Source: Limnephilus marmoratus
Lineage: Eukaryota; Arthropoda; Insecta; Trichoptera; Limnephilidae
Reading direction: 5' to 3'
DNA: 64,000 nt
NCBI GenBank assembly: GCA_917880885.1
Contig: OU862916.1
Location: 47,404,831 to 47,468,830, forward strand
Within the stretch, counting starts at the first letter, position 1. Each line of letters starts with the position of its first letter. The notes beneath the pieces are model-generated. The model did not search any database. It was not told where the DNA came from and was given only the letters and a program-made list of their open reading frames with translations. Both the position numbers and the translations under genes were made by a program. Of this stretch, positions 8,587-18,398 are shown one piece after another.

Positions 8587-9813
8587 GTTTGACGGGCTTA
8601 TGGAGCACCGGGCCAATTTAGGCCCCTTTCTCCTTCATCTGAGTTTGTAAGGTTGTAGAATTTAGAGTTTAGTGTTTGTTAATTTTAGTTGCAAGGGACG
8701 TGGCTGCAATATGGGGGAGGATTATTATGGAGGAGGTGGTTGGTGTTTGATTTTTTTTTTCACTGCCGGGCGAGGGAAGAACTGGGTGGATACCACTATT
8801 TGAGAAACGGGGGGAAGGGTAAGGGGACTTTGGGAGATGGGGAAATTTAGTGGGGTAGTGGCAGATCGGGGGGTGGCACGTTGCGGGGTGAAGATTGCGT
8901 TGTCCTGGGCGAGCGTGGTGGGAAGAGATAGTGGGAAGAGTAGTTTGGGTAGTAGAGAAGAGATTTGGATTAAGCGGTTGGTTTGGGGGGTGGTTGGCGG
9001 GTGAGAGGTAAGGGGGTACATCGTTTGGGAAGCTATGGGGGGGCGGACGGGTTGAAGAGCGATGGGGGCGCGTTCGGTTTGGGGGGCGATGGGGGCGCTG
9101 TCGGAATGGGGGACGGTGGGGGCGCTGACGATTTGGGGGGCGAAGATATGGTGGGCGGTGTTGGGAGGGTGGTCAGTATTGGGGTCGGTGAGGGCCAGGT
9201 CGGATTGGGCGGCGGGGAGAGGGCGGTCGGTTTGGGGGGCGGCAGGGGAAAGATTGGTTTGGGGGGCGATAGTGGGGTGGACTGCTAGGGGGGTGGTAAG
9301 GGGGGGGCTGGTTGGGGTGATGATACTTGAATCGGGCTGGGGGGAGCTGGGGGGGGAGATGGGGGGGGGGGTTGGGGGCAGTAGGGGTACGCACTTGGTG
9401 TCTGCGTACGGCCAATTCGCAGACGTGTAGCTGATCTTCTTGGGACATATTGTTAGGGTCAGGGTGGTCATTGAAGAAGTTGAATATTTCACGGGAGAGG
9501 CGTTCGTATTCTTCTGGGTTTGGGCTGGGTGAGGGGGGGAGAGGGGAAGCCATGGTTGTTTATATCGGGAACACGGGAACACGGGGAAAAAACACAAGAG
9601 TTCAAATCACTGATAGTCTGTTTTGGCGGGAGAAAGCACTGAATGTTGGTATGATGTGGCGCGAACGAGCACGGTTTAAAGGCACTTTTGATTCACTGTG
9701 GTGTGGTTTTCACGAACTGTGGCAGTATAAGCGACTGCGTTGGCGGTGGAGTATGGCATATATTAGCCAAGCCAGAGGAGCGACCGTCGCGGTCGGCGGT
9801 CAGACTGGAACTG
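8587..9813 (-). mobile_element. LINE Y, internally deleted, inserted in the 5' LTR of Z
   Basis: The element is flanked by identical 17-bp copies AGAATAACTTATATTTT at 8570-8586 and 9814-9830, so its ends are fixed. It keeps a 5' leader (9554-9813), an ORF1 N-terminal part and a 3' tail that contains a GGGCC...GGCCC hairpin (8612-8627). The zinc-knuckle part of ORF1 and all of ORF2 are missing, so it is a non-autonomous deletion derivative. It is related to W, but the proteins differ throughout. Confidence 0.85.
8725..9553 (-). pseudogene. ORF1 remnant of LINE Y
   Basis: The ATG at 9553 gives MASPLP..., matching the MASPYP start of the W ORF1. The homologous SSPQPDS segment lies in a different frame, within 8725-9597, so there is one frameshift. 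The remainder is Pro/Thr/Ala-rich with APQT-like repeats and ends at 8725 without zinc knuckles. Any protein would lack the nucleic-acid-binding part. Confidence 0.7.
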
Positions 9814-10131
9814 AGAATAACTTATATTTTATTTTTGAAAAAATCGACATATTTATTGGGTTAATTGAACCCGACGGCGATCGGACATTGTTTTATAAAA
9901 AATGTGGAGGGGATTCTGGCCTCCTTGGTGGCTAAATAATGGCCCTTGTTGGGGCCGCAATATTGAAGAATGCGGGCTCTTGTTGTCCCTAGCAGCGTAG
10001 CCGGCCAAGGAGTGACTCCGGTTGGCTTCTTCTGGGTGCCTTGTAGGGCTTTAGATTTGCCCTTGTGGGCTTTATGTTTGCCTTTGTGGGCCTTGTAGGC
10101 TTCGCGGGCTAAGTAATAATAAAAAATTAGG

Positions 10132-10403
10132 CAAGGCCGTCCGTCTTCCTGGCGGAGGAGGAGGAGGCGAAAAGGCCGTCCGTCTTCTTGGCGGAGGAGG
10201 AGGAGGCGAAAAGGCCGTCCGTCTTCTTGGCGGAGGAGGAGGAGGCGAAAAGGCCGTCCGTCTTCTTGGCGGAGGAGGAGGAGGCGAAAAGGCCGTCCGT
10301 CTTCTTGGCGGAGGAGGAGGAGGCGAAAAGGCCGTCCGTCTTCTTGGCGGAGGAGGAGGAGGCGAAAAGGCCGTCCGTCTTCTTGGCGGAGGAGGAGGAG
10401 CAT
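10132..10403 (+). repeat. 39-bp tandem repeat in 5' LTR of Z (7 units)
   Basis: Same unit as at 3800-4032 with one more copy. This accounts exactly for the 39-bp length difference between the two LTR copies. Confidence 0.9.
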
Positions 10404-10908
10404 CCTGCTTGCCTGTTGGTGGCAAGCAGACTCTCTTCCTAGTGAAAAAGGAGGCAAGGTTGCCAGAGCAGACTTGCTCTTCCTTGGCAGCGAAGCCGGT
10501 CTGGGCAAACCCTTGTTGCTCCTGGCGGTGGAGCCGAAAAAATGGCCCTTTTTAGGGCCGCAAAAATAAAAGGGAGGCAAGGCAGCCATAGCAGACTTGC
10601 TCTTCTTTGGCAGCGAAGCCGCAATACAGGCCCTGACCGGGGCCGCAAACTTTTGCTCCGGGCCAGGATGACGGCCCTTCATGGGGCCGCAAACTGGTTG
10701 CTCCGGGCCATGATAACGGCCCTTCATGGGGCCGCAAACAATAAATAAAAAGGAGGCGGAAAAATAATGACAATTTGTTAGAAAATGTCTCCCGGTGGCA
10801 ACCTGGCACGCAAGCTTTATTTGGTTGCACCGGGGCATTGTACATAAAGACATAAAGAAATTGTAAGAATAAAAATTAGAAAAGAGGGTGTGCAACACGT
10901 CCGTTACA

Positions 10909-11431
10909 GTAATATAATTCTTTCGGTGAACAAAATGTGATATTTTTCCACGGTAAACACATAAAAAAGCTGGTCTTATCGTACCAAACAAAAACATTGT
11001 TGTGTTTTTTTATCGAATACGTGGAGGTAGGTACTTCTTCCAATTTTCTTAAAATAATAAAAAACACACTCAAACCGATTTTAAAAGCGTATTACCAGAG
11101 AACACCAGAAAAATGACATTTTTAAATCAGATTTTAGACGTATTGACTCTTTTCCACAAACAATTATAAATGGATTTCGAAAGATTGTTCTTTTATCTAG
11201 CATTCGCATGTTTTAAATTTTGAGAAAAAATGTTAATTTATAGTATAATAAGGTTATACCATAGGTCGTTGGCAGATTTGTTAAATTTTCAAAAAAGATT
11301 TTGTATTATACCACACCCATTTCAAATCATATGATCATGCAGTAAAATATATCAATGCATTATCTAGCAAACGCATGTTTTATAATTTTAATTTGAGTTT
11401 AAATAAAATCATTAAAAAATATATATGTACA
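10909..11431. other. AT-rich sequence without recognised features
   Basis: This is unique-looking AT-rich DNA flanking element Z. The only open frames are short and none resembles a known protein. I see no target duplication here because the other flank of Z is outside the window. Confidence 0.5.
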
Positions 11432-11690
11432 TGACTGGTCGGTGGTTGAGTGGGCATAGCGCTTGGATCCCATCCGGGCGTCGCGTGTTCAATTCCTCGG
11501 CTGGCTAAGTCCTCCATCACAACACAAGCAACATTTTTCGGCTTTCTGTGGTGGTAGTAGGAGATTTTCAAACATTGTTGGGTTTTTCGTAACCCAGGAA
11601 TGTTTGTCTTTCTCGAAAAAAAAATATAAATAAAAAAAATAAGAAAAATAAATAAATAAATAAAAAAAATAAAAATGTGTTTCTTGACGA
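11432..11690 (+). mobile_element. tRNA-derived SINE
   Basis: The start (GGTCGGTGGTTGAGTGGGC) has A-box character and TGTTCAATTCC at about 11488 is a good B box, as in Pol III tRNA-type promoters. A roughly 110-bp body follows, then an A-rich tail with AAATAAAT repeats (11615-11665). The size and layout fit a tRNA SINE. The partner LINE is not obvious, although the CR1-like LINE at 12130 has a similar (AAAT)n tail. Confidence 0.75.
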
Positions 11691-12130
11691 AACTTAGTCA
11701 GTTTGTGTATTTATTTGCGAACTTGTAAACTAATATATTTCTGATATTTTTTTACATACTTATTGTGCTAAGACATTATTGATAAATCATAAATAAGTTT
11801 GAGCGAAAAATAATTTTAGGAAGTATTTAATATTAATTAATTTACAGCTTCGCATTTCACGATTTTTCTCATACTCGCAACAGAGAATTTCAGAGCTCAT
11901 TCCGTGGGCAAGAGCTGCTGCCTCCGGTCGTCTCCGCGGCGCTCTACATCATAACATTTTGAAATGATGAATTGGATACGAAACTTTGAATATATACGAT
12001 TTCCTTGTTTCATGTTGATAAAATCTACAGGGTTGACCGAACGGAACGCAAAATTTCATGTTCATTGAATACTTTCATGCCAAAAATTTTTAAATTTCGA
12101 ATATTCTTTATTGTATATTATTGTTATGTG
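11690..12130. other. AT-rich spacer
   Basis: I see no gene, RNA or repeat boundary here. A more GC-rich patch at 11890-11950 has no recognisable coding character. Confidence 0.4.
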
Positions 12131-13090
12131 AATTTTTTTTATTTATTTATTTTTATTTTGAAGAAACAAACAGTACATTATTACATAATGGAAAATAGTT
12201 ACAAAGTTATAGAATTAATACAATAATTGGTACCAATGACATGTCGCTGTTATATACTTATATTTTTGTGAGATAAATAATACATTATACCTAAATTAAG
12301 TTAGTAACTTATTGAAGGAGAGGGGTGTGTGAGAGTGTTTGTATGTGTGTAAATGCGCGTGTGAGGGTGTGGATGTGTGTGTTATGTGTGCGAATTCAGT
12401 GTGCTAAAAATGTTTTTCTTAATTAGAGGGAGGGAATCAAAAAATATATCGGTATTTGTGGTTTTTTGAATTGAGTTGAATCTTTGAAGGATGCGGCAAA
12501 TGGGGGAGTTGGCTGCAGCGTTCGTATTATTACTGGTTGTGTAAAAAAGGTTGGTGTGGCGAGTTCTTTTAGATGGGATGTTAAAATTTATTTGCGATAG
12601 AAGTTCTGGGCAGTCTATTTCGTTATGTATAATTTTATGGAGAAATGTCATGTCAGCTACCGTTCGCCTGGATTTCAGGGATTGGAGAGTGCAGATGTAA
12701 TTATTGTTGTATTTATAACCGAGATACTTAATAAATTTATTTTGTATACGCTCTATGTTATTGACGTATTGGGTGTATTTGGGATTCCAGACAGGCGATG
12801 CAAATTCCAGTGTACTTCTGACTAGTGAGGAGTAAAGCATTACTAGAGTATGTGGATTTCTAAATAATTTACTCAGACGTAGTATAAAACCCAACATTTT
12901 CTAAGATCTATCAGTGATTTAATCAATGTGCGTTTTAAATATAAGTTTACTGTCTAAAGTCTAAATAGACTCCAAGGTCCTTACATTCATTTTTTGAGAT
13001 CACGGGTTCATCGCAGAGTGAATATGAAAAGTTAATTAGATGCTTGTTTCTAGTAAAGGACATAGTGTCATAGTGTGGCATTTAGAAACA
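12130..13090 (-). mobile_element. 5'-truncated CR1/Jockey-like LINE
   Basis: On the minus strand the copy begins within the reverse transcriptase thumb region (about 13090) and ends in an (AAAT)n-like tail near 12132. The protein remnant matches the C-terminal part of the larger LINE at 45448-49486, including the ASPVWNP motif. The 3' UTR contains a CA-rich microsatellite (12320-12400). Confidence 0.8.
12382..13085 (-). pseudogene. ORF2 C-terminal remnant (LINE)
   Basis: An open frame of 171 codons (12382-12897) contains LEFASPVWNP, a CPELLSQINF segment and a basic C-terminus, as in the post-RT domain of CR1/Jockey-type ORF2. Upstream (12900-13085) the same protein continues in other frames (KDLGVYLD), with stops. 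It is a decayed 5'-truncated fragment. Confidence 0.8.
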
Positions 13091-13105
13091 TTGAGGTCTA
13101 AATAA

Positions 13106-13278
13106 GGGAACGTACCCATACTACGTGACACTTTTAGGGGGGGGGGGGGGGGGGGGGTCTTTAAAATGTCACGCTCCATACAAATGAGCGGCAGATTGCT
13201 TAGGATTTTGGTCACCGGGGGGGGGGGGGGGGGGTTAAAAATTGCAAAAAGTTGGTCACGTAGTTTGGGTACGTTCCC
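13106..13278. mobile_element. MITE with poly-G tracts (Harbinger-like ends)
   Basis: The element has near-perfect terminal inverted repeats starting GGGAACGTACCCATACTACG and is flanked by TAA on both sides, the 3-bp TWA type of PIF/Harbinger. It contains two long G runs (13137-13157 and 13218-13234). A partial second copy lies at 17786-17926. Confidence 0.75.
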
Positions 13279-13478
13279 TAATTAGCTGTGCAATAGTTGC
13301 AGAGCCTATCTAAGTCACTTTGTAGCTCTTTACAGTCCGATATGAATACCGAACAATAGTCCCAACTGCTCCAAAATATATATTTAAAAAAAAATTATTG
13401 TAAATGATTGCTATGTTAATACCGCACAAGAGTCACAACTACTCCAATTTTTTTTTTAAAATTATTGTTAATTATTGT

Positions 13479-14169
13479 TATGTGAATATCGCACAAGAGT
13501 CCAACAGCTCCCAAGGGAGGGAGGTTGAAGAAGAGTTGGAATGATGTGAAGGGGGTAGGCTGAGGGGGGGTAAAGGAGGCGTGGGGTGGAGGGGGGTTTG
13601 AGGTGGGGTGGTGAGAGGGGTGGGAGGGTAGGCTTTTTTATATCCATTTTTCGTATTACAAAAATAACAAACACGAGAATTGGGTATGGGTACCACCGCC
13701 CCGGAAACCATTTTTAGATGACCAACACGTCTGCCGTAGGTCATCCCAAGTGGTTCGCAACGTTTGGTGACTAGCAGGGGTGCCTGGGTTCATGGGGTGA
13801 GGTTTTTTCAGGTCTTGGCGGCGGATGCGTCTGCGCACCAGCTGCATGGCAGGTCATCAATTACTAAGGTCTGCAATTTGGGTTATTTCACAATTATTTC
13901 ATTTATAAATAATATATTTGCCTCACGTTCCAGAGTAGAAGATATTTTTGTATCGCGCTGGTGTAAGACCACCATTCAGAATTGAAACGTTGCTAAAAAT
14001 GGCTTTGGCCGTGTTTGGTGACCAGATCTGAATAGCCAGGTAATTCCTCACTTCCCCATCTCCCTCCCTTCCCCACCACTTTCAGCCTCACAATATACCC
14101 CATAGTCATGTCATAGTCTCACTGGCTCCAGAAGGGAGCATTTGGGTCTCTTGTGCGGTATTCACATAA
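13479..14169. mobile_element. MITE copy A, GAATACCGCACAAGAG family
   Basis: TATGTGAATATCGCACAAGA at the left end is inverted at the right end (14145-14169). About 200 bp of the right half match a second copy at 16469-16670 in the opposite orientation, including GAGGCTGAA and AAAGCCATTTT blocks. A segment at 13680-13840 matches the SINE body at 24605-24760. Single ends of the same family also occur near 13345 and 13415. Confidence 0.7.
13680..13840 (+). repeat. Repeat shared with the SINE body at 24601
   Basis: Blocks TGGGTACC, CCGCCCCGG, CCCAAGTGGTTCGC, GGTTCATGGGGTGAGG and CAGGTCTTGG occur in the same order as at 24605-24760. There is no LINE-type tail here. Confidence 0.75.
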
Positions 14170-14282
14170 ATATAAAATTAAAAATTATGCACACAAATAA
14201 ATATTTCAAAATGAGATACTTTTTACAATCCAACTTACTCTTTTGGTAAATTTACGACTAGACGCCGCATGCCACTACACTT

Positions 14283-14872
14283 TTAATAGGCATATATTTT
14301 AATAGGCATACATTTTTTTTTGGATTCGCGCTCAAAGCCACCAAAAACCCACTTCCCGTCAATCCTTCTTCCCCGGTTATATTTTCTTTTGCCTATTTTT
14401 GCCTCGTCTATTTCCACTATCACTCCGACACCGCCGATCATCTCTTTCTTTTGATAGCACCAGTGGATGCATACCTCCCTGCAAAATGAGGACCAATCTG
14501 TTACGGTTCCAGCCGACATTCCAAATTCATCCATCAAGAATAGTGTCCGGGGCGGTCGCATATCGGCCCAAAATACAACAAATCTACAAATGTCCTCAAC
14601 AGTAAGTTTCGAGAAAGAGAAAAATGTATTTTTCCGCGCCGTTGCACTAAAATTACATCTAGTTTTTTTTTCTTTCTCCCTAATTGCACAGTAATTGTTT
14701 TGGTACACACGAATCGAAAGTCAGATTTTAAAACGCAGGTGTTATTGCACTTTTCACATTGTTTTTCGCGTCTAATAACTCCGTGGTTCCTCAGCCATTC
14801 TAATAATATTTCCCGATTATCCACAATCTTTAGAAATCCGACAACACCTACGGAACAATTTTCACACGACAT
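14283..14872 (-). pseudogene. ISXO2/Merlin-type transposase remnant
   Basis: Two overlapping minus-strand frames (14534-14872 and 14283-14708) together give the N-terminal region with CXXC pairs (CENC, CEKCNNTC) and the start of a DDE domain. VIVEIDEAKIGKRKYNRGRR and WVFGGFERES are diagnostic of the IS1595/ISXO2-like and Merlin families. The Asp in EIDEA is the first catalytic residue. The rest of the domain is missing and one frameshift separates the halves, so the copy is dead. Confidence 0.8.
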
Positions 14873-15120
14873 TTTAAATTTTCCCGAAAACCGCGCAATT
14901 CAATAGGAAAAAATTTTCCAACTGATAAATAACGAACCATAAACAAAAGAAAAATTATCGAAAATATATAAAAGAACGCGCACACGTTCTTCTTTTTCGT
15001 TTTGTAAAGAGAGCAGTGCTTGTCTAACGAATATGTGTAATAATACATTTTATTATAAAAACAGCTTCAAAATTCTCCATTATAAATTTCTGAATGTCGT
15101 TGGAGAACGCCTTATTTAAT

Positions 15121-15228
15121 ATAACTAACCTAACCTAATAACCTAACCTAACTTAATAACCTAACCTAATCTAACCTAATAACGTAACCTAACCTAACCT
15201 AATAACCTAACCTAACCTAACCTAACCG
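15121..15228 (+). repeat. (CCTAA)n telomere-like tract
   Basis: About 108 bp consist of CCTAA units with interspersed TAATAACCTAA variants. (TTAGG)n is the ancestral insect telomere repeat, but similar short dispersed tracts are common in insect genomes, so this does not show telomeric position. Confidence 0.85.
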
Positions 15229-16128
15229 TGTGATATGGTTTATGATACAAAAGAAAGTGTCCCCTATATACCGCCTGCTCGCGTCAAGGCAAGAAAAACA
15301 TCCCAGTTTTCAAGTAGTTTAGCGGCTACGCTAGGTTTGTGTAACATGGTTTGTGATAGAAAAGAAAGTGCCCCCTTCGTAGCGCCTACTCGCGTCACGG
15401 CAAAAAAACATCCCAGTTTTCAAGTAGTTTAGCGGCTACGCTAGGTTTGTGTAACATGGTTTGTGATAGAAAAGAAAGTGCCCCCTTCGTAGCGCCTACT
15501 CGCGTCACGGCAAAAAAACATCCCAGTTTTCAGGTAGTTTAGCGGCTACGCTAGGTTTGTGTAACATGGTTTGTGATAGAAAAGAAAGTGCCCCCTTCGT
15601 AGCGCCTACTCGCGTCACGGCAAAAAAACATCCCAGTTTTCAGGTAGTTTAGCGGCTACGCTAGGTTTGTGTAACATGGTTTGTGATAGAAAAGAAAGTG
15701 CCCCCTTCGTAGCGCCTACTCGCGTCACGGCAAAAAAACATCCCAGTTTTCAAGTAGTTTAGCGGCTACGCTAGGTTTGTGTCACATGGTTTGTGATAGA
15801 AAAAAAAGTGCCCCCTTCGTAGCGCCTACTCACGTCACGGCAAAAAAACATCCCAGTTTTCAAGTAGTTTAGCGGCTACGCTAGGTTTGTGTTACATGGT
15901 TTGTGATACAAAAGAAAGTGCCCCTTTATACCGCCTGCTCGCATCAAGGCAAGAAAAACATCCCAGTTTTCAAGTAGTTTAGCGGCTACGCTAGGTTTGT
16001 GTAACATGGTTTGTGATACAAAAGAAAGTGCCCCTTTATAACGCCTACTCGCGTCAAGGCAAGAAAAACATCCCAGTTTTCAAGTAGTTTAGTGGCTACG
16101 CTAGGTTTGTGTAACATGGTTTGTGATT
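15229..16128 (+). repeat. 110-bp satellite-like tandem array (about 8 units)
   Basis: ACATGGTTTGTGATA recurs at 15344, 15454, 15564, 15674, 15784, 15894, 16004 and 16114, a constant period of 110 bp. Central units are nearly identical, and outer units differ (for example CCCCTTTATA in place of CCCCCTTCGTAG). No coding meaning is evident. Confidence 0.95.
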
Positions 16129-16468
16129 CTGGCGTACAATCTCACAAGACGAAAGCTAATTTTAATTTTACGTAATCGAAATTTAGAATGAAATATTTTC
16201 CACTTCCCCCAATGCAAATAGTTGCCTTTTAATGTAATTAAGGTGAATCAAAAGGTTTTTTTTTAAGTGCATATTAACCGTTGCCAGCGATCTCCAAAAA
16301 TTATCGTGATTTTTGCCGTATAGCAATCTTTTTTTAATATTATGAAAATTTGTCCTGACTGAAACCGATGTTTTTTGCGGTAGCTAAGTTTAAAAATAGT
16401 GTACTTTCCAAAATCTGTGCCTATTAAAAGTGCGGCGGCTTATCGTAAAATTAATACTCTTTTTTTCA

Positions 16469-16670
16469 TGAATACCGCACAAGAGTCCCAACTGCTCCCG
16501 TCTGGAGCCACTGGGACTATTGCACCCCCAATTGGGGTATGTTGTGAGGCTGAAGGTAGTGGGGGAGGGGAATGAGTTAGGGAAAATGAAGGTGGGGAAG
16601 TACCTGACTCTTCAGATCTCGTCACTAAACCCGGCTAAAGCCATTTTAAGTAACGTTTCAATTCTTCCAT
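16469..16670 (-). mobile_element. MITE copy B, GAATACCGCACAAGAG family (partial)
   Basis: This segment matches the right half of copy A in reverse orientation, from the terminal TGAATACCGCACAAGAGTCC to the AACGTTTCAATTCT block. Only one end is present. Confidence 0.7.
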
Positions 16671-17100
16671 TCTAATGGCCGTAAAATAAAATGAAAAAAC
16701 AAAAACCAAAATATTAAAAAAAATATAACAAATTGTTTTTTTTGTGTAGGTATCTACTTTATACCTACTGTGTTTCTGTATCTATTTATGTCTATGCACT
16801 TTGATACACAAATTACAAATAACTACTACTAATTAAAATTCTTGAAGCGGGAATTCAACATCTTCATCTGAACCATACTGTAAGCCCAGCTCCGCGTGAA
16901 CTAGTAGGTACGTGAAATCTAGTACCAAAAGCGTCCGCTCGCGACCGCTGATGTGTGAGCGCTGTAGTCGGAATCGAAATTATAATTTGCTGGTATGACA
17001 GTCTTAATCCCTTTACTGTGGAAGTAATATCGAAATAGCAATACCGCAAACCATGCGAATTGTGGGAAGGTAGTTACCTACAGAACAGAAAGCATTTAAA
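16671..17100. other. AT-rich spacer
   Basis: No gene or repeat boundary is recognised here. Confidence 0.4.
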
Positions 17101-17288
17101 AGGCCTATTCATCAACCGATTTGCAGGACTGCTGCGGGGTCTTTGCAAATCGGATCATTTGTAAGCAAAACCACCAGCCAAATTATTATTTTTCCCTTTG
17201 TCAGGCCATCAGAATAATAATAATTCGGTTAGCGGTTCAGCATGTTGTCCTGCAAGCAGATCTGCAAATCGGATGGTGAGTAGACCCT
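17101..17288. mobile_element. Short inverted-repeat element (MITE)
   Basis: Imperfect inverted ends of about 28 bp (AGGCCTATTCATCAACCGAT and its counterpart at the right) share CCGATTTGCAG. The length is 188 bp. A third GCAAATCGGAT lies inside. The superfamily cannot be assigned. Confidence 0.6.
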
Positions 17289-17404
17289 ATTTGACCGAAC
17301 TGGTGCAAATGTAAATACACTAGGAAGGCCTCCACCTAAATAAAGAAGACCAATGAAATTGATTTACCAAACTCATTATTTTGTTTAAAAGCTGACGACA
17401 AATC

Positions 17405-17452
17405 CATCTTGCATAGGAGCCCTAAGGTCATCGGTTCAAATCCCAGCGAGGA
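17405..17452 (+). repeat. tRNA-like 3' half (SINE remnant?)
   Basis: GGTTCAAATCCC at about 17434 is a good B box in a tRNA-3'-half-like context (AGGTCATC...AGCGAGG). No A box or tail was found. Confidence 0.4.
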
Positions 17453-17785
17453 AAAACTAAATTTCATTAACGGTCACAACCTCAATCTTCCAGACACAAT
17501 GTTTATTAAGTTTCATTTTGAAAATAATTCTACATTGAGAAAGTGTTGATATTTTTTAAATTTTAATAATTTTTTTATATTTATTTCATAAGATACATTT
17601 GTACAGCAAAAATAACATAATAATAATATTTCAAAAGAACTGTCAACCCTACCTAAGCCAATCAACCATTTAGTTATTATTAAACCGATGCATGTCATTT
17701 TGCATGTTTTAATATTTAATTCTGGAGGGATTTTATTACACAATTTCGGTCCCAGATATGTATATGTCTTTTGAAACTTTGCTGT
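17453..17785. other. AT-rich spacer
   Basis: Nothing is recognised between the tRNA-like fragment and the partial MITE copy. Confidence 0.4.
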
Positions 17786-17926
17786 ATTGGGACTTCAAAA
17801 TACCACGCTTGGTACAAATGAACGGCGTGGGGCTTAGGTTTTTAGTCACCGGAGGGTGGGTGAGAGAGGGGGGGGGGGGGGGTTAAAAATTGCAAAAAGT
17901 TGATCACGTAGTATGGGTACGTTCCC
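17786..17926. mobile_element. Partial copy of the poly-G MITE
   Basis: This matches the right part of 13106-13278: a GGTACAAATGAACGGCG-like block, TTTTAGTCACCGG, a G run, GGTTAAAAATTGCAAAAAGT and the terminal GGGTACGTTCCC. The left end is missing. Confidence 0.75.
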
Positions 17927-18312
17927 TTATTTACTTTGTTGTATAGAAGCCCGTCATCTTGTAACGGGCGGCGGGCACTATTGTACTCTACTTGAAAGTA
18001 ATGCGAACGTTTTTCAGCGAGTCAAGTAGCTATTTCCCGCGCTACATGACTAAACTACTCTTTCAATGCGAACAAGCCATGATATTATTATTGTGTACAT
18101 GTACTTTTGGTGTTTCTTGATAGGTTCTGAATTACAGTATTTTTATAAAGAATTACCTTTTGTGGTCTGCTATCTTACTTCCTTGCTACATATCCTGCCC
18201 GACGGAGCCCACTTTTAAGTATTTAGATTGTTGTTGAATGAAAACATCAATTGTGTATAATATTTCACGGCTTAATTGGCAAATGCTGTATTCATTTAGA
18301 TTTTTCTTTTAG
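17927..18312 (+). other. Region upstream of transporter exon 1
   Basis: No element is recognised. ATTTTTCTTTTAG at 18300-18312 would make a good splice acceptor, so a further upstream non-coding exon is likely and the promoter need not be here. Confidence 0.45.
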
Positions 18313-18337
18313 CAAAGGTCGAAGACTTCTTTCAGCT

Positions 18338-18398
18338 ATGACGGACGACACGATGCCGACGACCAGGAAGTTGCCACAGTACCTAGCGGCTCTTGCAG
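18338..18398 (+). CDS. Trehalose/sugar transporter Tret1-like, first coding exon
   Basis: The ATG at 18338 opens a 61-nt coding stretch (MTDDTMPTTRKLPQYLAALA plus one base) followed by GTAAAT at 18399. RKLPQYLAALA matches the N-terminal lead into TM1 of insect Tret1-type transporters. The donor is in phase 1, and the acceptor at 39912-39913 restores an Ala codon and continues in frame. Together the exons give 1416 nt, exactly 472 codons including the stop. The exon probably starts at 18313 behind the acceptor TTTTAG. A second in-frame ATG at 18353 (MPTT) is an alternative start. Confidence 0.85.

Larger units (their letters stand above)
3481..10908 (-). mobile_element. Non-autonomous BEL/Pao-like LTR element (element Z)
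   Basis: The LTR begins TGTAACGGACGT at 10908 (5') and at 4536 (3') on the minus strand. The 5' LTR ends ACGTCTGTTACA at about 8247, giving short inverted LTR ends. Next comes an 18-nt primer-binding sequence that matches the one after the BEL-1 LTR and is complementary to the tRNA-Tyr 3' end. A polypurine tract (CGGGGGGAG, 4537-4545) precedes the 3' LTR. The internal region (4537-8246) has no protease, RT or integrase, only a proline-rich ORF, so the element must use another element's enzymes. Each LTR is interrupted by a LINE (W or Y). The left flank is outside the window, so the target duplication cannot be checked. Confidence 0.8.
8247..10908 (-). repeat. 5' LTR of element Z, split by LINE Y
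   Basis: The two pieces, 9814-10908 and 8247-8586, form an LTR of about 1418 bp once LINE Y (8587-9813) and one copy of its 17-bp target duplication are removed. The ends are TGTAAC...GTTACA. In-frame reading through the LTR gives the same peptide as the 3' LTR part of the long ORF. An alternative right end at 8536 (TGTAGAG) was considered and set aside because the tRNA-Tyr primer site lies at 8229-8246. Confidence 0.75.
14262..16442 (-). mobile_element. Decayed Merlin/IS1595-like DNA transposon
   Basis: An inverted CACTTTTAATAGGCA lies at 14277-14292 and 16420-16435, each next to a GCCGC block, which suggests imperfect terminal repeats. Between them lie a transposase remnant, a (CCTAA)n tract and a 110-bp tandem array. 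Whether the arrays belong to the transposon or were inserted later is unknown. Confidence 0.55.

Noticed and set aside
3481..10908. Head-to-tail telomeric LINE array (HeT-A/TART-like)
   Set aside because: The repeated AAAATATAAGTTATTCT junction looked at first like shared LINE 3' ends in tandem. The 17-bp duplication around Y, the LTR pair, primer site and polypurine tract explain the pattern better as LINE insertions into LTRs.
15121..15228. Proximity to a chromosome end
   Set aside because: Short (TTAGG)n-like tracts are dispersed in insect genomes, and the window contains a normal gene and no telomeric structure.
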